NCBI RefSeq assembly: GCF_001700435.1
Contig: NZ_LYPC01000014.1
Location: 744,001 to 808,000, forward strand
DNA: 64,000 nt
Source of the DNA: Paenibacillus pectinilyticus
GTDB lineage: Bacteria; Bacillota; Bacilli; Paenibacillales; NBRC-103111
Direction: 5' to 3'
Made by a program: the position numbers and the translations under genes. Below are positions 37,572 to 47,300 of the stretch, one piece after another. Within the stretch, counting starts at the first letter, position 1. Each line of letters opens with the position of its first letter. The notes under the pieces were generated by a model. That model saw only the letters and a program-made list of their open reading frames with translations, was not told the origin of the DNA and searched no databases.

Positions 37572-38444
37572 ATGAAACTAACCGGCGGTGAGCGAACATT
37601 TGGCTACTTCAACACGCTACTCATGCTCGCACTTTGCGCGATCACCCTTTATCCGTTACTATATGTCGCCTTCGCTTCATTTAGCGATGCAACGTCATTG
37701 CTGCAACATCGAGGTTTAATGCTTAGACCAGCAGGCTTTGATCTAAGTGCTTACAAAGCTGTGTTCGAGAACCCGATGATTATGAAAGGATATCAGAATA
37801 CGCTGATTTACGTTGTACTTGGTACGACCATCAACCTGTTTATGACGGCAATCGGTGCTTATGTATTGTCGAGGCCCAATCTCTATTTTAAAAATATCAT
37901 CATGTTCTTTATCGTCGTCACGATGGTGTTTCACGGCGGGCTAATTCCGAGTTATTTACTGGTGAATTCGCTCGGGATGATGAATACGATGTGGGCCATT
38001 CTGATTCCAGGTGCGATTAATACTTTTAATATGATTATCATGCGAACTTCGTTCCAAAGCATTCCAGTTAGCTTGGAAGAATCAGCTCGAATGGATGGTG
38101 CCGGTGATTGGAAAATTTTATTCCGCATTGTCATCCCCCTTTCAATGCCGGTGATGGCCGTCATGATCCTGTGGTACGCGGTAGGTCATTGGAATTCTTA
38201 CTTTAATGCGCTCGTTTATTTGCGGAATCGTGAAGCCTATCCACTTCAGCTTGTACTCCGGGAAATTCTAATCTCCAACAACACAGATTCGATGATGGCC
38301 GGTGGTGGAGACGATAAATATGCCATCGGAGAAACGATTAAGTATGCGGCCATTATGGTCTCGACGCTTCCCATCATTTGTCTCTATCCGTTCCTTCAGA
38401 AGTATTTTGTCCAAGGTGTGATGATCGGGGCTATTAAGGAATAA
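37572..38444 (+). CDS. Sugar ABC transporter permease, LplC-like (second module)
   Basis: A 290-residue inner-membrane CUT1 permease. ITLYPLLYVAFASFSDAT opens the first helix, the EAA loop is EESARMDGAGDWKIL, and the C-terminus PFLQKYFVQGVMIGAIKE is the family ending. ATG 37572 lies 8 bases after AAGGAG that overlaps the previous stop; the in-frame TTG at 37566 is too close. It should form the channel with the permease at 36564. Confidence 0.9.
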   Translation: MKLTGGERTFGYFNTLLMLALCAITLYPLLYVAFASFSDATSLLQHRGLMLRPAGFDLSAYKAVFENPMIMKGYQNTLIYVVLGTTINLFMTAIGAYVLSRPNLYFKNIIMFFIVVTMVFHGGLIPSYLLVNSLGMMNTMWAILIPGAINTFNMIIMRTSFQSIPVSLEESARMDGAGDWKILFRIVIPLSMPVMAVMILWYAVGHWNSYFNALVYLRNREAYPLQLVLREILISNNTDSMMAGGGDDKYAIGETIKYAAIMVSTLPIICLYPFLQKYFVQGVMIGAIKE

Positions 38445-38489
38445 GGGTGAACAGGACAACACGATAGGGTTGCAGAAGGAGGCATACTT

Positions 38490-41400
38490 GTGAGAAGCGT
38501 GACATTTGAGAATGCGCCAAGCAGCTGGAACGAGGCTTTACCGATGGGGAATGGCCATTTCGGCGGTATGGCGTATTTTGAGGATAACCAATTGACACTA
38601 GCGCTCAATCATTATGAGGTCTATTATCAGAAGCTTCATCGTTATAGCCAAAAGTATCGGAATGGTGAAGTCGCTGACTTCTCGTTGCAATATGGACGTA
38701 CGTTGGACGAACTCCGAAACCTGGCAGAAGAAAGGTATCGAGATCCAGCGCAGAACCCAATCTTTCTATATGGCGATGCGTTATCACCGAACAGCATGTA
38801 TCGGAAATATGGCAAGCCTTCAGGCGGTGTTTCCCACTATCCGACAGGTGAACTTCATCTTACTCCTTCGGAAGAGCTTGCAGAACCGGATGATTATTCG
38901 CTGAGGCTTGATATAGAAAGGGCTGTTGTTCAGTTTCGCGTGGAAAAAGGCCAAGATCGGCTTGACGTGTGTACACGCATTGCGCAAGATGGCGATTATG
39001 TCATCACAGACATTTATCAGTCCAAATCATCTTTGTTATCGTCTGTAGGGATGTCAGTTCCCACAGGGAGATACGTGGATATGAACGTGACCTATCATCA
39101 GTTGGATGAGAGAACCTTCTACTATCTTGGATCCTTCTATCCCGATGGTGAAGAGAAAGAGCACTACGATCCGTTCTCGTTTATGGTGATGATGAGAATC
39201 ATCGGGGCCAAAGGCAGCGTCATCTCAGATTCCCAAGATGGGCTTCGCATTGCGATTCACAAGGCGGGTTCTAACCTAACTTTGCTTACAACGGTGGTTA
39301 CGGAAGAGGAAACGAAGGAGCTCCTCCCAACCGCACTTTTGAGATTGAATAAGTCCATCTCAGATGTTGAAGATATCGTAGACGATCATCAAGCCCATTG
39401 GCATGCTTTCTGGTCTCGTTCCTCGGTCACCCTACCGGATCCCATGCTCGAAGATCTCTGGTATATCAATCTATACGCCATTGCATGTTCTAGCGGTAAA
39501 GGCGGAAGGATGCGCGAGCAAGCGTGCGGGTTGAATGGCTTGTGGGATATTAAACAGCCAACGAAGTGGGGCAGCATGTGGTACTGGGATGTGAACATTC
39601 AAGCTGCATTTTGGCCGCTTTATACGGCTAATCATCTTGAAGTGGCGGAAGCATTCAAAGAAGGGTTGCTTTCCTATACTCAACTTGCCGAGCAAATGTC
39701 GAAGCAATTTCATGGTCTGGAAGGCATTGCTGGGGATTATCCCCATGCGTTATATATGAGCATTTGGCCATGGTGCGCGCAATTTCTTTGGGACTATTAT
39801 CGATACAGCATGAATCTTGGCTTCTTGCGTGATAAGGCGTATCCGTTGTTCAAGCAGATTGCTAGATTTTTCGAAGGCTATTTGCAGCAAAATGCTGAAA
39901 CAGGACGTCTGGATATCTTTCCAGATATTTCACCGGAGCAGGGGCCTTTGACTCGCAACTCAACTTGCAGCCTCGCCACAGTTAAATACTTATTCAGGAT
40001 TGCTGCAGAAGCGAATAAACGGCTTGACGAAGCGGAAGCGGATCGGCTCAAATGGGAGAAAATCGCAGACAGCTTGGCGGCGTATCCTACGGCGATGTCC
40101 AATCGCTATGGTGATGTCTTATTGGATTCGCAATGGGCGCCGCCTGACTTGCATTTGCGGCATCCTTCGCTTCTCATGCCGATTTATCCGATTGGAGAAA
40201 TTGGTAAAGAAAGCGCGCCTGATCTCAAGCAAAGGGCGGAGAACACGCTTCGCTATGCTGCCAATCAGACGGAGTACGGCATGTTTCAATTCGGTTGGCT
40301 CTCCTGTGCCGCTTCCAGATTAGGGAATGGCGCGTTGGCACTTCGGCTGCTTTATGAGCAAGGCATTGACTTATCGCTCAGGTGCAATGGTTTGTTCGCT
40401 GAAGAAACGGAACGCTGGATGAACTACTGCAACATTACGAATGAACCACTGTACCATCCGCACATGATGGAAGCATCGGGTGAAATGGTGGCTGCTGTGA
40501 ATGAAATGCTGCTGCAAAGCTATGACGGGGTGATCGAGGTGTTTCCTGCGCTGCCATCCGGCGAGTTTGAGCAGGAACGGTCGATTGGACTGTACGACCA
40601 TGAGGTCGCGAGAAAGGTAAAGAAATATGAGAAATGGAACCAATGCGCCTTCAAGGGTCTACTAGCAGTAGGAGCTTTCGAAGTGAGTGCGGATTTCAAA
40701 AATGGACGCACAACATGGGTACATATACGAAGCAAGGCGGGATCGAAGGTCGTTATTCGCAACCCTTTTCGACTAAGTGAAAATGTATTAGTATCATTCA
40801 AAAATAATCAATCCTGGCACGAAGTGGCGTATCACCAGGAAGATGGACGGATTTCATTCGAAACGGAGAAGAATGGGGAATATGCGATGTATCCTCAGAC
40901 CGAATCCTTACTACCAGAATTATTCCTATCCAATCCTGATCGCATAGCTGCGCAAAGATCCTATCCGCTCGTTCATGAAGCCCATACGCATCGACGCGTA
41001 TTTCTTGGTAAAAACCAAGATACGCAGCATGCGAGGATGCTTGATCATGTCACGTTTGACTACTACGCCGGCAATTCCCGTGAGTCGAGATTGGCCGCTT
41101 ATCGTTTGGATTTTGGCGTGGAAACGCAGGTGCTGGAGAAAGATTACTCCGACGTGCTGCCTAGACAGATTCATATGGACGGGGTCCTAGGGCAAACGTT
41201 TCGCAAAATAACACCGGAAATGGTGTTCACACCCTATTCAGGAATCGGCTGGGAAAGCACGCAGGCCATCGTTTCGGCAGACCGAGGGGAACCCGATGAG
41301 CTGCGCAGGGATTTCATTGGAGGAAATGGCGACGCAACGTTCATCGTAGAACTTCCGAAGGGAAGGTATGATCTGCTCTTCGTATCGGGAGATAGAGATG

Positions 41401-41603
41401 AACCGTCCTACACGGAAGTTGAGATCGCAGGTCAATGCATGTGGAAGCCTGAGAAAGCCCTGAAAGCAGGCGAGTTTGCCACGGAAATGTTGCCGATCAC
41501 ACAGCGAAGGGACGGCTACGTGAACATACGCTTTAGCACATGCGCAGGTTCGCAATGGCGAGTGAATGTGCTGATCATCAATAAAAATTACACGTATTTA
41601 TGA
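38490..41603 (+). CDS. GH95-like glycosidase (alpha-L-fucosidase/alpha-L-galactosidase family), cytoplasmic
   Basis: 1037 residues without signal peptide. The N-terminal WNEALPMGNGHFGGMAYFED matches the GH95 N-domain. The (alpha/alpha)6-type core has WYWDVNIQAAFWP (Asp367, Asn369) where characterised GH95 enzymes have Asn-x-Asn, and FPDISPEQGP with Glu483 at the place of the general acid. LHLRHPSLLMPIYP corresponds to the later HRHxSHL segment. It would act on oligosaccharides brought in by the adjacent importer. About 200 extra C-terminal residues are not recognised. GTG start, 7 bases after AGGAGG. Exact sugar specificity is unknown, and the Asn-to-Asp change is unusual. Confidence 0.72.
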   Translation: MRSVTFENAPSSWNEALPMGNGHFGGMAYFEDNQLTLALNHYEVYYQKLHRYSQKYRNGEVADFSLQYGRTLDELRNLAEERYRDPAQNPIFLYGDALSPNSMYRKYGKPSGGVSHYPTGELHLTPSEELAEPDDYSLRLDIERAVVQFRVEKGQDRLDVCTRIAQDGDYVITDIYQSKSSLLSSVGMSVPTGRYVDMNVTYHQLDERTFYYLGSFYPDGEEKEHYDPFSFMVMMRIIGAKGSVISDSQDGLRIAIHKAGSNLTLLTTVVTEEETKELLPTALLRLNKSISDVEDIVDDHQAHWHAFWSRSSVTLPDPMLEDLWYINLYAIACSSGKGGRMREQACGLNGLWDIKQPTKWGSMWYWDVNIQAAFWPLYTANHLEVAEAFKEGLLSYTQLAEQMSKQFHGLEGIAGDYPHALYMSIWPWCAQFLWDYYRYSMNLGFLRDKAYPLFKQIARFFEGYLQQNAETGRLDIFPDISPEQGPLTRNSTCSLATVKYLFRIAAEANKRLDEAEADRLKWEKIADSLAAYPTAMSNRYGDVLLDSQWAPPDLHLRHPSLLMPIYPIGEIGKESAPDLKQRAENTLRYAANQTEYGMFQFGWLSCAASRLGNGALALRLLYEQGIDLSLRCNGLFAEETERWMNYCNITNEPLYHPHMMEASGEMVAAVNEMLLQSYDGVIEVFPALPSGEFEQERSIGLYDHEVARKVKKYEKWNQCAFKGLLAVGAFEVSADFKNGRTTWVHIRSKAGSKVVIRNPFRLSENVLVSFKNNQSWHEVAYHQEDGRISFETEKNGEYAMYPQTESLLPELFLSNPDRIAAQRSYPLVHEAHTHRRVFLGKNQDTQHARMLDHVTFDYYAGNSRESRLAAYRLDFGVETQVLEKDYSDVLPRQIHMDGVLGQTFRKITPEMVFTPYSGIGWESTQAIVSADRGEPDELRRDFIGGNGDATFIVELPKGRYDLLFVSGDRDEPSYTEVEIAGQCMWKPEKALKAGEFATEMLPITQRRDGYVNIRFSTCAGSQWRVNVLIINKNYTYL

Positions 41604-41707
41604 GAAGTACAATGGGAGAGATTTGTCCATGAAAGGGGGTGAGTTATTTAAGGGAAGAACTGCGGTAAAGGTAAGTTTATACCAAATTCGAACGTGGAGG
41701 TCATGGT

Positions 41708-44700
41708 ATGCGAGTTAACAAGAAAGTGAAAATGACAAGTGCATTTGCCATTCTGACATGCTTAGCCGCTCAGGTCTTAGGCGGAGTACAGACAGCATCG
41801 GCAGCAACAGAGAAATTTCCAACCTTTGTACAAAATGCAGCAGTTCCAAGCCTCACAGCCGGCACCGCTGATATTGCCGCTTCGGCGTTCGTTGACAAGG
41901 ACGGCGAGTTTCATTGGATGTATTCGTTAGCTAACTATGAACAGGCAGACAATGGAGGTTCTTGGATCAAATACAACACGAGCAAAGACTTAGGTACGTT
42001 GAACACGAATTGGGGGACGACCACAGTTTACAATTCGTATTGGAATAAGCCAGGAACGATTAATTACAAAATCTATCAAACTTACGGCATCCCAACACCG
42101 TATCAGGATGACCACAACGACGGGATCGGTGTCTGGATTGATCCAGATACAGGGTATTGGTATTCACTGACGAACGATGAATATCAATTCTCGCCTTTTG
42201 CCACGAATAACCCGACGACCAATGATCGAATTGCCACAGGCATTCATAATAACCGTGTACTTGCCACTTATTCGACAGATAAAGGAGCTACTTGGCAGTT
42301 GATTGGGCAAGTGGCTACGTCCCCGTGGAACGATAGTAACGAATCAGCAAACAGTACAAACTTTTCGGGTTCAACCTGGTCGTATGGCGTTGCGGGAACC
42401 CGCTTTTTCGTGGACAATGTAAACGGTTACTTTTATGTGCTCTATAACAATCACATCAATTGGAAGCCGGGGTACAGCAATATCCTGACCTATTTCAGTC
42501 TTGCCCGCTCTCCCATCAGTGCCAAAATGGCGGAAGGATCATGGGATGTGTGGTATAACGGGACTTGGACCCGCTCTGCACTGAAAGGTTATGCAGGCTG
42601 GATCGGCAGTCCAATGGGAGCTGGCAGCGATCATAGCCTGACCGTCAACTATACACCGGCGACGGATAGTCTTACTTTAACTGGAACGGGCATGGACGGC
42701 TCCTCTTTGAACATTGGCTACTTGAAAGTACCAAGCAGCGGCGATTTTACTTTCAGCGATCCAGCAGGTAATTCGTATACAGCGAATACAGTGAACGGTA
42801 CGCTCAAAAACGCGGGAGGCACCAGCATTCCGTCTGTCTCTTACTCCGATCCAGCGCTGGATGCGACGATAACGGTTACTATTCAAAGCAGCCAAGTCGT
42901 GATCACGCAAGAAAATAACGCAACTGGTTACGTAACGACGGTGAAACCGGGAGGCAGCACGCCGGTATTCAAAAATACGGCTACGCAAAGGTTGTTCCTC
43001 CCAGTGAACACACAATATGAGAACGCTTTTTCCTATAATGTTTACAGCGGCAAGTACCGTTCCGTCGGTTATGACGGGTACATGTATGAGACCGATGATT
43101 TAGGCGCTCCGGATACATTTAAAGTCGTCGGCAAATTGCCTGCTACGGTAGGCAGCTATTTGTCTCAAATCGACACAGGCAGTCTGACCAATCAGCAAGT
43201 CAGCGGCTATTCGTTCCGAACGATTTCTGATTTATCGGGATCACAGAAAAATTATTCCGCAGCTGCTCCTAGTGCTGGGCAAACGTACTATTCAGCATAC
43301 AATCCGCCAAAGGATCAAGCCGGAACGGCCTTATCTCCATCTACCGCTTATACGATCTCCATTGGTGGAAATTCACTTCAGGATGGAACGGCAACTCAAT
43401 GGCAATTTGTCCCTGTACCTGATGAATTTGACCCATCAAAGAATAGCGGTTTCTACCGGTTACAGAACACGAGTACAGGCAAGTTTCTGAAGGTATCTGG
43501 CGCAACCACGGCCGCAACACGGGCCATGGGTGCAACGGTGAGTGTTGGAACAGCGGACGCAAATGCGAATCCGAACGGAAATGGCGGTAACGGAGCTGCT
43601 GTCGGCAGTGACCAGTGGTATCTTTTGCCTGTGGGAAATGCCACTCCAGCTTATCTCACGCCATCTTCCTCGAGCGCTGCGATTGCAGCAGCAACGAATA
43701 CAAGCCTAAGTGGCTTAACGACCTATCGACTGGTCAACCGCTCTAGTGCATTGGGCGTTGAATTTAGCGCAGGTCAACCAACCGTGCAAAGCATGAAATT
43801 CGGTGCGGGCAACCCGCAAGCCTTGGTCATTACACCTGTAGCATCCAATCCTAACCTGCCGTCCGTACCGACGAGTTTGACTGCGACAGCCGCAAGTATG
43901 TCCCAAATCAACGTTACTTGGAATAGCGTGGCAGGAGCAAATGGTTATGATCTGATGGTTGATGGTGTAACGGTCAGTAATGTTAGCAGCCCGTATACGC
44001 ATTCAGGACTTACGGCAGCCACAACGCATACCTACGAGGTGAAGGCTAAAAACAGTCAAGGCGCGAGTTTGTGGAGTTCACCTGTGAGTGCTACGACCCA
44101 AACGGGAATTGTATCCCAAGGGAAGACGGCTACCGCAAGCTCTCTACAAACAGGCTATGATATCAGCAATGCGAATGATGGCAACGCGGGCACGCGGTGG
44201 GCAGCGGTCACCAATACGTACCCCCAATGGTGGAAGGTGGATCTCGGCAGCAGCATGAATCTGACGAAGCTTGAAAGCAATTGGTATAACAGCGCAACCT
44301 ACCCAAGGTCCTACCAGTACAAAATTGAAGGCAGTAATGATGATGTGACTTACACGACAATCAATGACAAGTCAACGAATACAACACAAGGGTTGACGAC
44401 GGACACACTGACGGGAACTTACAGGTATGTGCGAGTTACGGTGACGGGCTCCAGCTACAGTGGCGGAAGTGCTTCGGCTTATGAATTCAACGTATACGGC
44501 GATGCGACCCCGACAGGACAACTGGTCTCACAGAGTAAAACTTCCACAGCAAGCTCGCTGCAAACAGGAAATGAGGTAAGTAACGCCAATGACGGGAACA
44601 CAGGTACTCGCTGGGCTGCAGTCACCAATACCTACCCCCAATGGTGGAAGGTTGATCTCGGCAGCAGTATGAATCTGACGAAGCTCGAGAGCAACTGGTA

Positions 44701-44917
44701 TAACAGCACAACTTACCCAAGGTCCTACCAGTACAAAATCGAAGGCAGCAATGATGATGTGACGTACACGACCATTCTTGACAAGTCGAGTAATACGACA
44801 CAAGGCTTAACTACGGACACTTTTACCGGGGATTACAGGTATGTACGGGTTACCGTAACGGGTTCCAGCTATAGTGGCGGCAGCGCTTCTGCTTATGAGT
44901 TTAAGGTGTATAATTAA
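41708..44917 (+). CDS. Large secreted protein: unknown N-terminal domain, trefoil-like, FN3 and two CBM32 domains
   Basis: 1069 residues with a signal peptide (about 1-32, ending TASAA). Residues 40-330 are rich in Trp, Tyr and Asn (DKDGEFHWMY, GIGVWIDPDTGYWYSLTND, STDKGATWQLIG) with Asp-box-like turns, suggesting a beta-propeller of sialidase or GH43 type; a glycosidase role is possible but no catalytic set is recognised. Then come a ricin-trefoil-like region (about 575-700; FYRLQNTSTGKFLKVSG), FN3 (about 715-797) and two F5/8-type CBM32 domains (about 800-933 and 938-1068) about 90 percent alike. GGAGG precedes ATG 41708. It probably acts outside the cell on the glycan imported by this module. 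Confidence 0.78.
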   Translation: MRVNKKVKMTSAFAILTCLAAQVLGGVQTASAATEKFPTFVQNAAVPSLTAGTADIAASAFVDKDGEFHWMYSLANYEQADNGGSWIKYNTSKDLGTLNTNWGTTTVYNSYWNKPGTINYKIYQTYGIPTPYQDDHNDGIGVWIDPDTGYWYSLTNDEYQFSPFATNNPTTNDRIATGIHNNRVLATYSTDKGATWQLIGQVATSPWNDSNESANSTNFSGSTWSYGVAGTRFFVDNVNGYFYVLYNNHINWKPGYSNILTYFSLARSPISAKMAEGSWDVWYNGTWTRSALKGYAGWIGSPMGAGSDHSLTVNYTPATDSLTLTGTGMDGSSLNIGYLKVPSSGDFTFSDPAGNSYTANTVNGTLKNAGGTSIPSVSYSDPALDATITVTIQSSQVVITQENNATGYVTTVKPGGSTPVFKNTATQRLFLPVNTQYENAFSYNVYSGKYRSVGYDGYMYETDDLGAPDTFKVVGKLPATVGSYLSQIDTGSLTNQQVSGYSFRTISDLSGSQKNYSAAAPSAGQTYYSAYNPPKDQAGTALSPSTAYTISIGGNSLQDGTATQWQFVPVPDEFDPSKNSGFYRLQNTSTGKFLKVSGATTAATRAMGATVSVGTADANANPNGNGGNGAAVGSDQWYLLPVGNATPAYLTPSSSSAAIAAATNTSLSGLTTYRLVNRSSALGVEFSAGQPTVQSMKFGAGNPQALVITPVASNPNLPSVPTSLTATAASMSQINVTWNSVAGANGYDLMVDGVTVSNVSSPYTHSGLTAATTHTYEVKAKNSQGASLWSSPVSATTQTGIVSQGKTATASSLQTGYDISNANDGNAGTRWAAVTNTYPQWWKVDLGSSMNLTKLESNWYNSATYPRSYQYKIEGSNDDVTYTTINDKSTNTTQGLTTDTLTGTYRYVRVTVTGSSYSGGSASAYEFNVYGDATPTGQLVSQSKTSTASSLQTGNEVSNANDGNTGTRWAAVTNTYPQWWKVDLGSSMNLTKLESNWYNSTTYPRSYQYKIEGSNDDVTYTTILDKSSNTTQGLTTDTFTGDYRYVRVTVTGSSYSGGSASAYEFKVYN

Positions 44918-45008
44918 GGAAGACGATTCCGTATAAAAACACATCGATTAGCCTGACATGCGAGAAATCCTGGTTAACGGGAAATAGGTGTAAAAGTGTC
45001 ATGAATTC

Positions 45009-45066
45009 AAAAACCAGCGATAGACTAGGCATATCTAACCTAATCTGATGCTGGTTTTTGTTTTTC
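45009..45066 (+). terminator. Rho-independent terminator after the secreted protein gene
   Basis: AAAAACCAGC (45009-45018) pairs with GCTGGTTTTT (45050-45059), with an inner TAGG/CCTA helix, followed by GTTTTT. It ends the second glycan module. Confidence 0.7.
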
Positions 45067-45069
45067 CAA

Positions 45070-45083
45070 GAAATACATATTTC
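45070..45083. promoter_or_regulatory. Palindrome before the MFS transporter gene (candidate operator)
   Basis: GAAATA-CA-TATTTC is a perfect 6+6 inverted repeat 60 bases before the transporter start. Its regulator is unknown; the AraC-type gene downstream is one candidate. Confidence 0.25.
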
Positions 45084-45142
45084 CTAGCCAGTGACAGCAC
45101 AATAGGTAGACACATTACGCAAATTGAATCGGAGGTTACCAC

Positions 45143-46351
45143 TTGACGGTTTCAAAGAAAGAGACAATCGAGAACACGATTCCCGCCTGGTTAACCATGC
45201 TGCTGGCAGCCGCGTGCGGAATCATCGTAGCTAATCTCTACTACGCACAGCCATTAGTTGGCTTAATTAGTGCTTCCATCGGATTATCTTCTAGCGGTGC
45301 TGGTTTAATCGTAACGATTACGCAGATTGGCTACGTGATCGGCTTGCTGTTCATCGTACCGTTGGGTGATCTTGTTGAAAATCGAAGGCTGGTGTTCGTC
45401 GCACTGCTTCTCACCGCTGCTGCGCTAGTCGTTGCGGCGGTCGCGAAGAACGCGCTTTTTTTCTTAAGCGCATCACTTTTGATTGGGTTAGGGTCTGTCG
45501 CAACACAAGTCCTCGTGCCTTTTGCCTCCTATCTGGCATCTGAATCTTCGCGCGGCCGTGTTGTCGGCAATGTCATGAGCGGACTGTTGCTTGGCATCAT
45601 GCTCTCACGCCCATTATCCAGCCTGGTGGCTGATCTCCTTAGCTGGCATGCCATTTTCGCTTTATCAGCCGCTGCGGTTGTTGTGTTGGCACTGCTACTG
45701 CTAAAGGTGCTGCCAACGAGAAATCCTACGGCGAACACCACATATGGGGCTCTGCTTGCTTCGATGTGGTATTTACTGAGAACGACGCCGATCTTACGTC
45801 GCCGCGCAGCTTATCATGCCTGTGTATTTGCGACGTTCAGCTTATTCTGGACCACGGTTCCATTACTATTGTCGAGCTCAGATTATCATTTTTCACAGAA
45901 GGCCATCGCGTTGTACGCACTTGTCGGAGTCGCAGGTGCCGTTGCCGCCCCAATGTCCGGCCGAATAGCGGACCGTGGTTGGACGCGGCCTGCAACAGGA
46001 GTTGCGCTCGTTACCGTCATCGTTTCAGTATTGTTGTGTTTGATATTTCAGACCAGCTCAACACTTGGTATAGCTGTGTTAGTCCTTGCCGCTATCCTTT
46101 TGGATGCTGGCGTATCTGCTAATTTGGTGCTAGGGCAACGTGCAATTTTCTCGTTAGGGCCTGAAATTCGCAGTCGACTAAATGGGCTGTTCATGGCCAT
46201 GTTCTTCTTCGGTGGGGCGATCGGATCCGCTGTTGGTGGATGGGCATTCGCCTCAGGAGGTTGGAGTCGAGCCTTATGGATCGGCGCTGCTTTCCCAATC
46301 TTAGCTTTCCTGTATTTCTTCACTGAAAAAAACAGCCGGACACACGCTTAG
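45143..46351 (+). CDS. MFS transporter (drug or metabolite efflux type)
   Basis: 402 residues with about 12 membrane helices. [20 protein letters not shown] is the loop 2-3 signature (G-x-L-x-D-x-x-x-R-R) of the major facilitator superfamily, and [12 protein letters not shown] is the equivalent loop of the second half. The length and the pattern fit proton-driven efflux pumps; the substrate cannot be told. The start is TTG 45143, 7 bases after GGAGG. A short GC hairpin followed by TTTTTTT at 46353-46373 may terminate it before the AraC-type gene. Confidence 0.87.
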   Translation: MTVSKKETIENTIPAWLTMLLAAACGIIVANLYYAQPLVGLISASIGLSSSGAGLIVTITQIGYVIGLLFIVPLGDLVENRRLVFVALLLTAAALVVAAVAKNALFFLSASLLIGLGSVATQVLVPFASYLASESSRGRVVGNVMSGLLLGIMLSRPLSSLVADLLSWHAIFALSAAAVVVLALLLLKVLPTRNPTANTTYGALLASMWYLLRTTPILRRRAAYHACVFATFSLFWTTVPLLLSSSDYHFSQKAIALYALVGVAGAVAAPMSGRIADRGWTRPATGVALVTVIVSVLLCLIFQTSSTLGIAVLVLAAILLDAGVSANLVLGQRAIFSLGPEIRSRLNGLFMAMFFFGGAIGSAVGGWAFASGGWSRALWIGAAFPILAFLYFFTEKNSRTHA

Positions 46352-46352
46352 C

Positions 46353-46374
46353 GAGGTGATCTCGGCTTTTTTTA
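46353..46374 (+). terminator. Short terminator hairpin after the MFS gene
   Basis: AGCGAG and CTCGGCT pair around GTGAT with one bulge, followed by seven T. The stem is short, so termination may be partial. Confidence 0.45.
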
Positions 46375-46396
46375 ATGGAGTCCGAGAAATCTTGTA

Positions 46397-46405
46397 TGGT
46401 ATAAT
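46397..46405 (+). promoter_or_regulatory. Extended -10 promoter of the AraC-type gene
   Basis: TGGTATAAT gives TG-N-TATAAT, a consensus extended -10, 33 bases before ATG 46438. No good -35 is seen. Confidence 0.5.
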
Positions 46406-46437
46406 GTCTGTGAATATGAGGGGGGCGAGAACTGTTT

Positions 46438-47268
46438 ATGGCGATATTTCAGTACAATCAGGAACGTCTGTACCGTAAGGATCCTGATCTTCATTTGCTG
46501 TATTGGGGTAAAGAGGCATGTAAACCTGGCCATACTGTCGGACCTGGGGTCCGTGATTTATATAAGATTCATTTTATACATAAAGGAAAAGGGCTTGTTC
46601 GTATTGGAAGCCAGACGCATCATCTGACACCTGGACAAGGATTTCTCATCTATCCGGATGTGATTAGTTACTATGAAGCGGACCAGGAAGAGCCTTGGAC
46701 GTATTCGTGGATTGGTTTTCGTGGGGCGCAGGTCGAGTCGATCTTAGCACGAACAAGACTGACGCCAGAACAGGCCGTGTTTCCCATGGACAGGCAGGTC
46801 ATGCCGCACATGTATGAACAGTTAACAGAGGCGAATGCACATGCATTCAGTGCGGATTTGAAGCTTAAAGTGATCATCTATGAATTTATGGCGGTGCTTC
46901 TTGAAGTGGCTCCCGCCTCATCCAGTGGGGAGGAGGTACGTCCTAACAAATGGGATAGTTACCTCATTCAAAGTATGGAATTCATACATGCTCATTATAA
47001 TGAACCTTTTTCCATCGAAGACCTTGCTTCTCTACTCAAACTGGACCGTAAATATTTCTCGGCTATTTTCAAAGAAGCTACCGGGCTGCCTCCCCAGCAA
47101 TATCTGCTGCAATATCGGATGAATAAAGCATGTGAACTGCTGGAGAAGAGCAACTATGCCATTGGAGAAATAGCCAACTCGGTAGGATATCAGGATCAAC
47201 TGATCTTTTCGAAAATGTTTAAACGTGTAAAAGGTGTGTCACCTAAATTATTTCGCCATATGAAGTGA
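46438..47268 (+). CDS. AraC-family regulator with cupin sensor domain
   Basis: 276 residues: an N-terminal AraC-type cupin (about 20-150; HKGKGLVRIGSQTHHLTPGQ is the sugar-binding barrel turn) and a C-terminal double helix-turn-helix (about 175-275; FSIEDLASLLKLDRKYFSAI, then AIGEIANSVGYQDQLIFSKM). A GGGGGGCGAG site precedes the ATG. Soluble regulators of this layout usually bind a sugar or small molecule and activate neighbouring genes. Target unknown; candidates are the upstream MFS gene and the convergent aldo/keto reductase gene. Confidence 0.88.
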   Translation: MAIFQYNQERLYRKDPDLHLLYWGKEACKPGHTVGPGVRDLYKIHFIHKGKGLVRIGSQTHHLTPGQGFLIYPDVISYYEADQEEPWTYSWIGFRGAQVESILARTRLTPEQAVFPMDRQVMPHMYEQLTEANAHAFSADLKLKVIIYEFMAVLLEVAPASSSGEEVRPNKWDSYLIQSMEFIHAHYNEPFSIEDLASLLKLDRKYFSAIFKEATGLPPQQYLLQYRMNKACELLEKSNYAIGEIANSVGYQDQLIFSKMFKRVKGVSPKLFRHMK

Positions 47269-47300
47269 AATAACGCTAGACATTCGTCTTTTACGTACGC

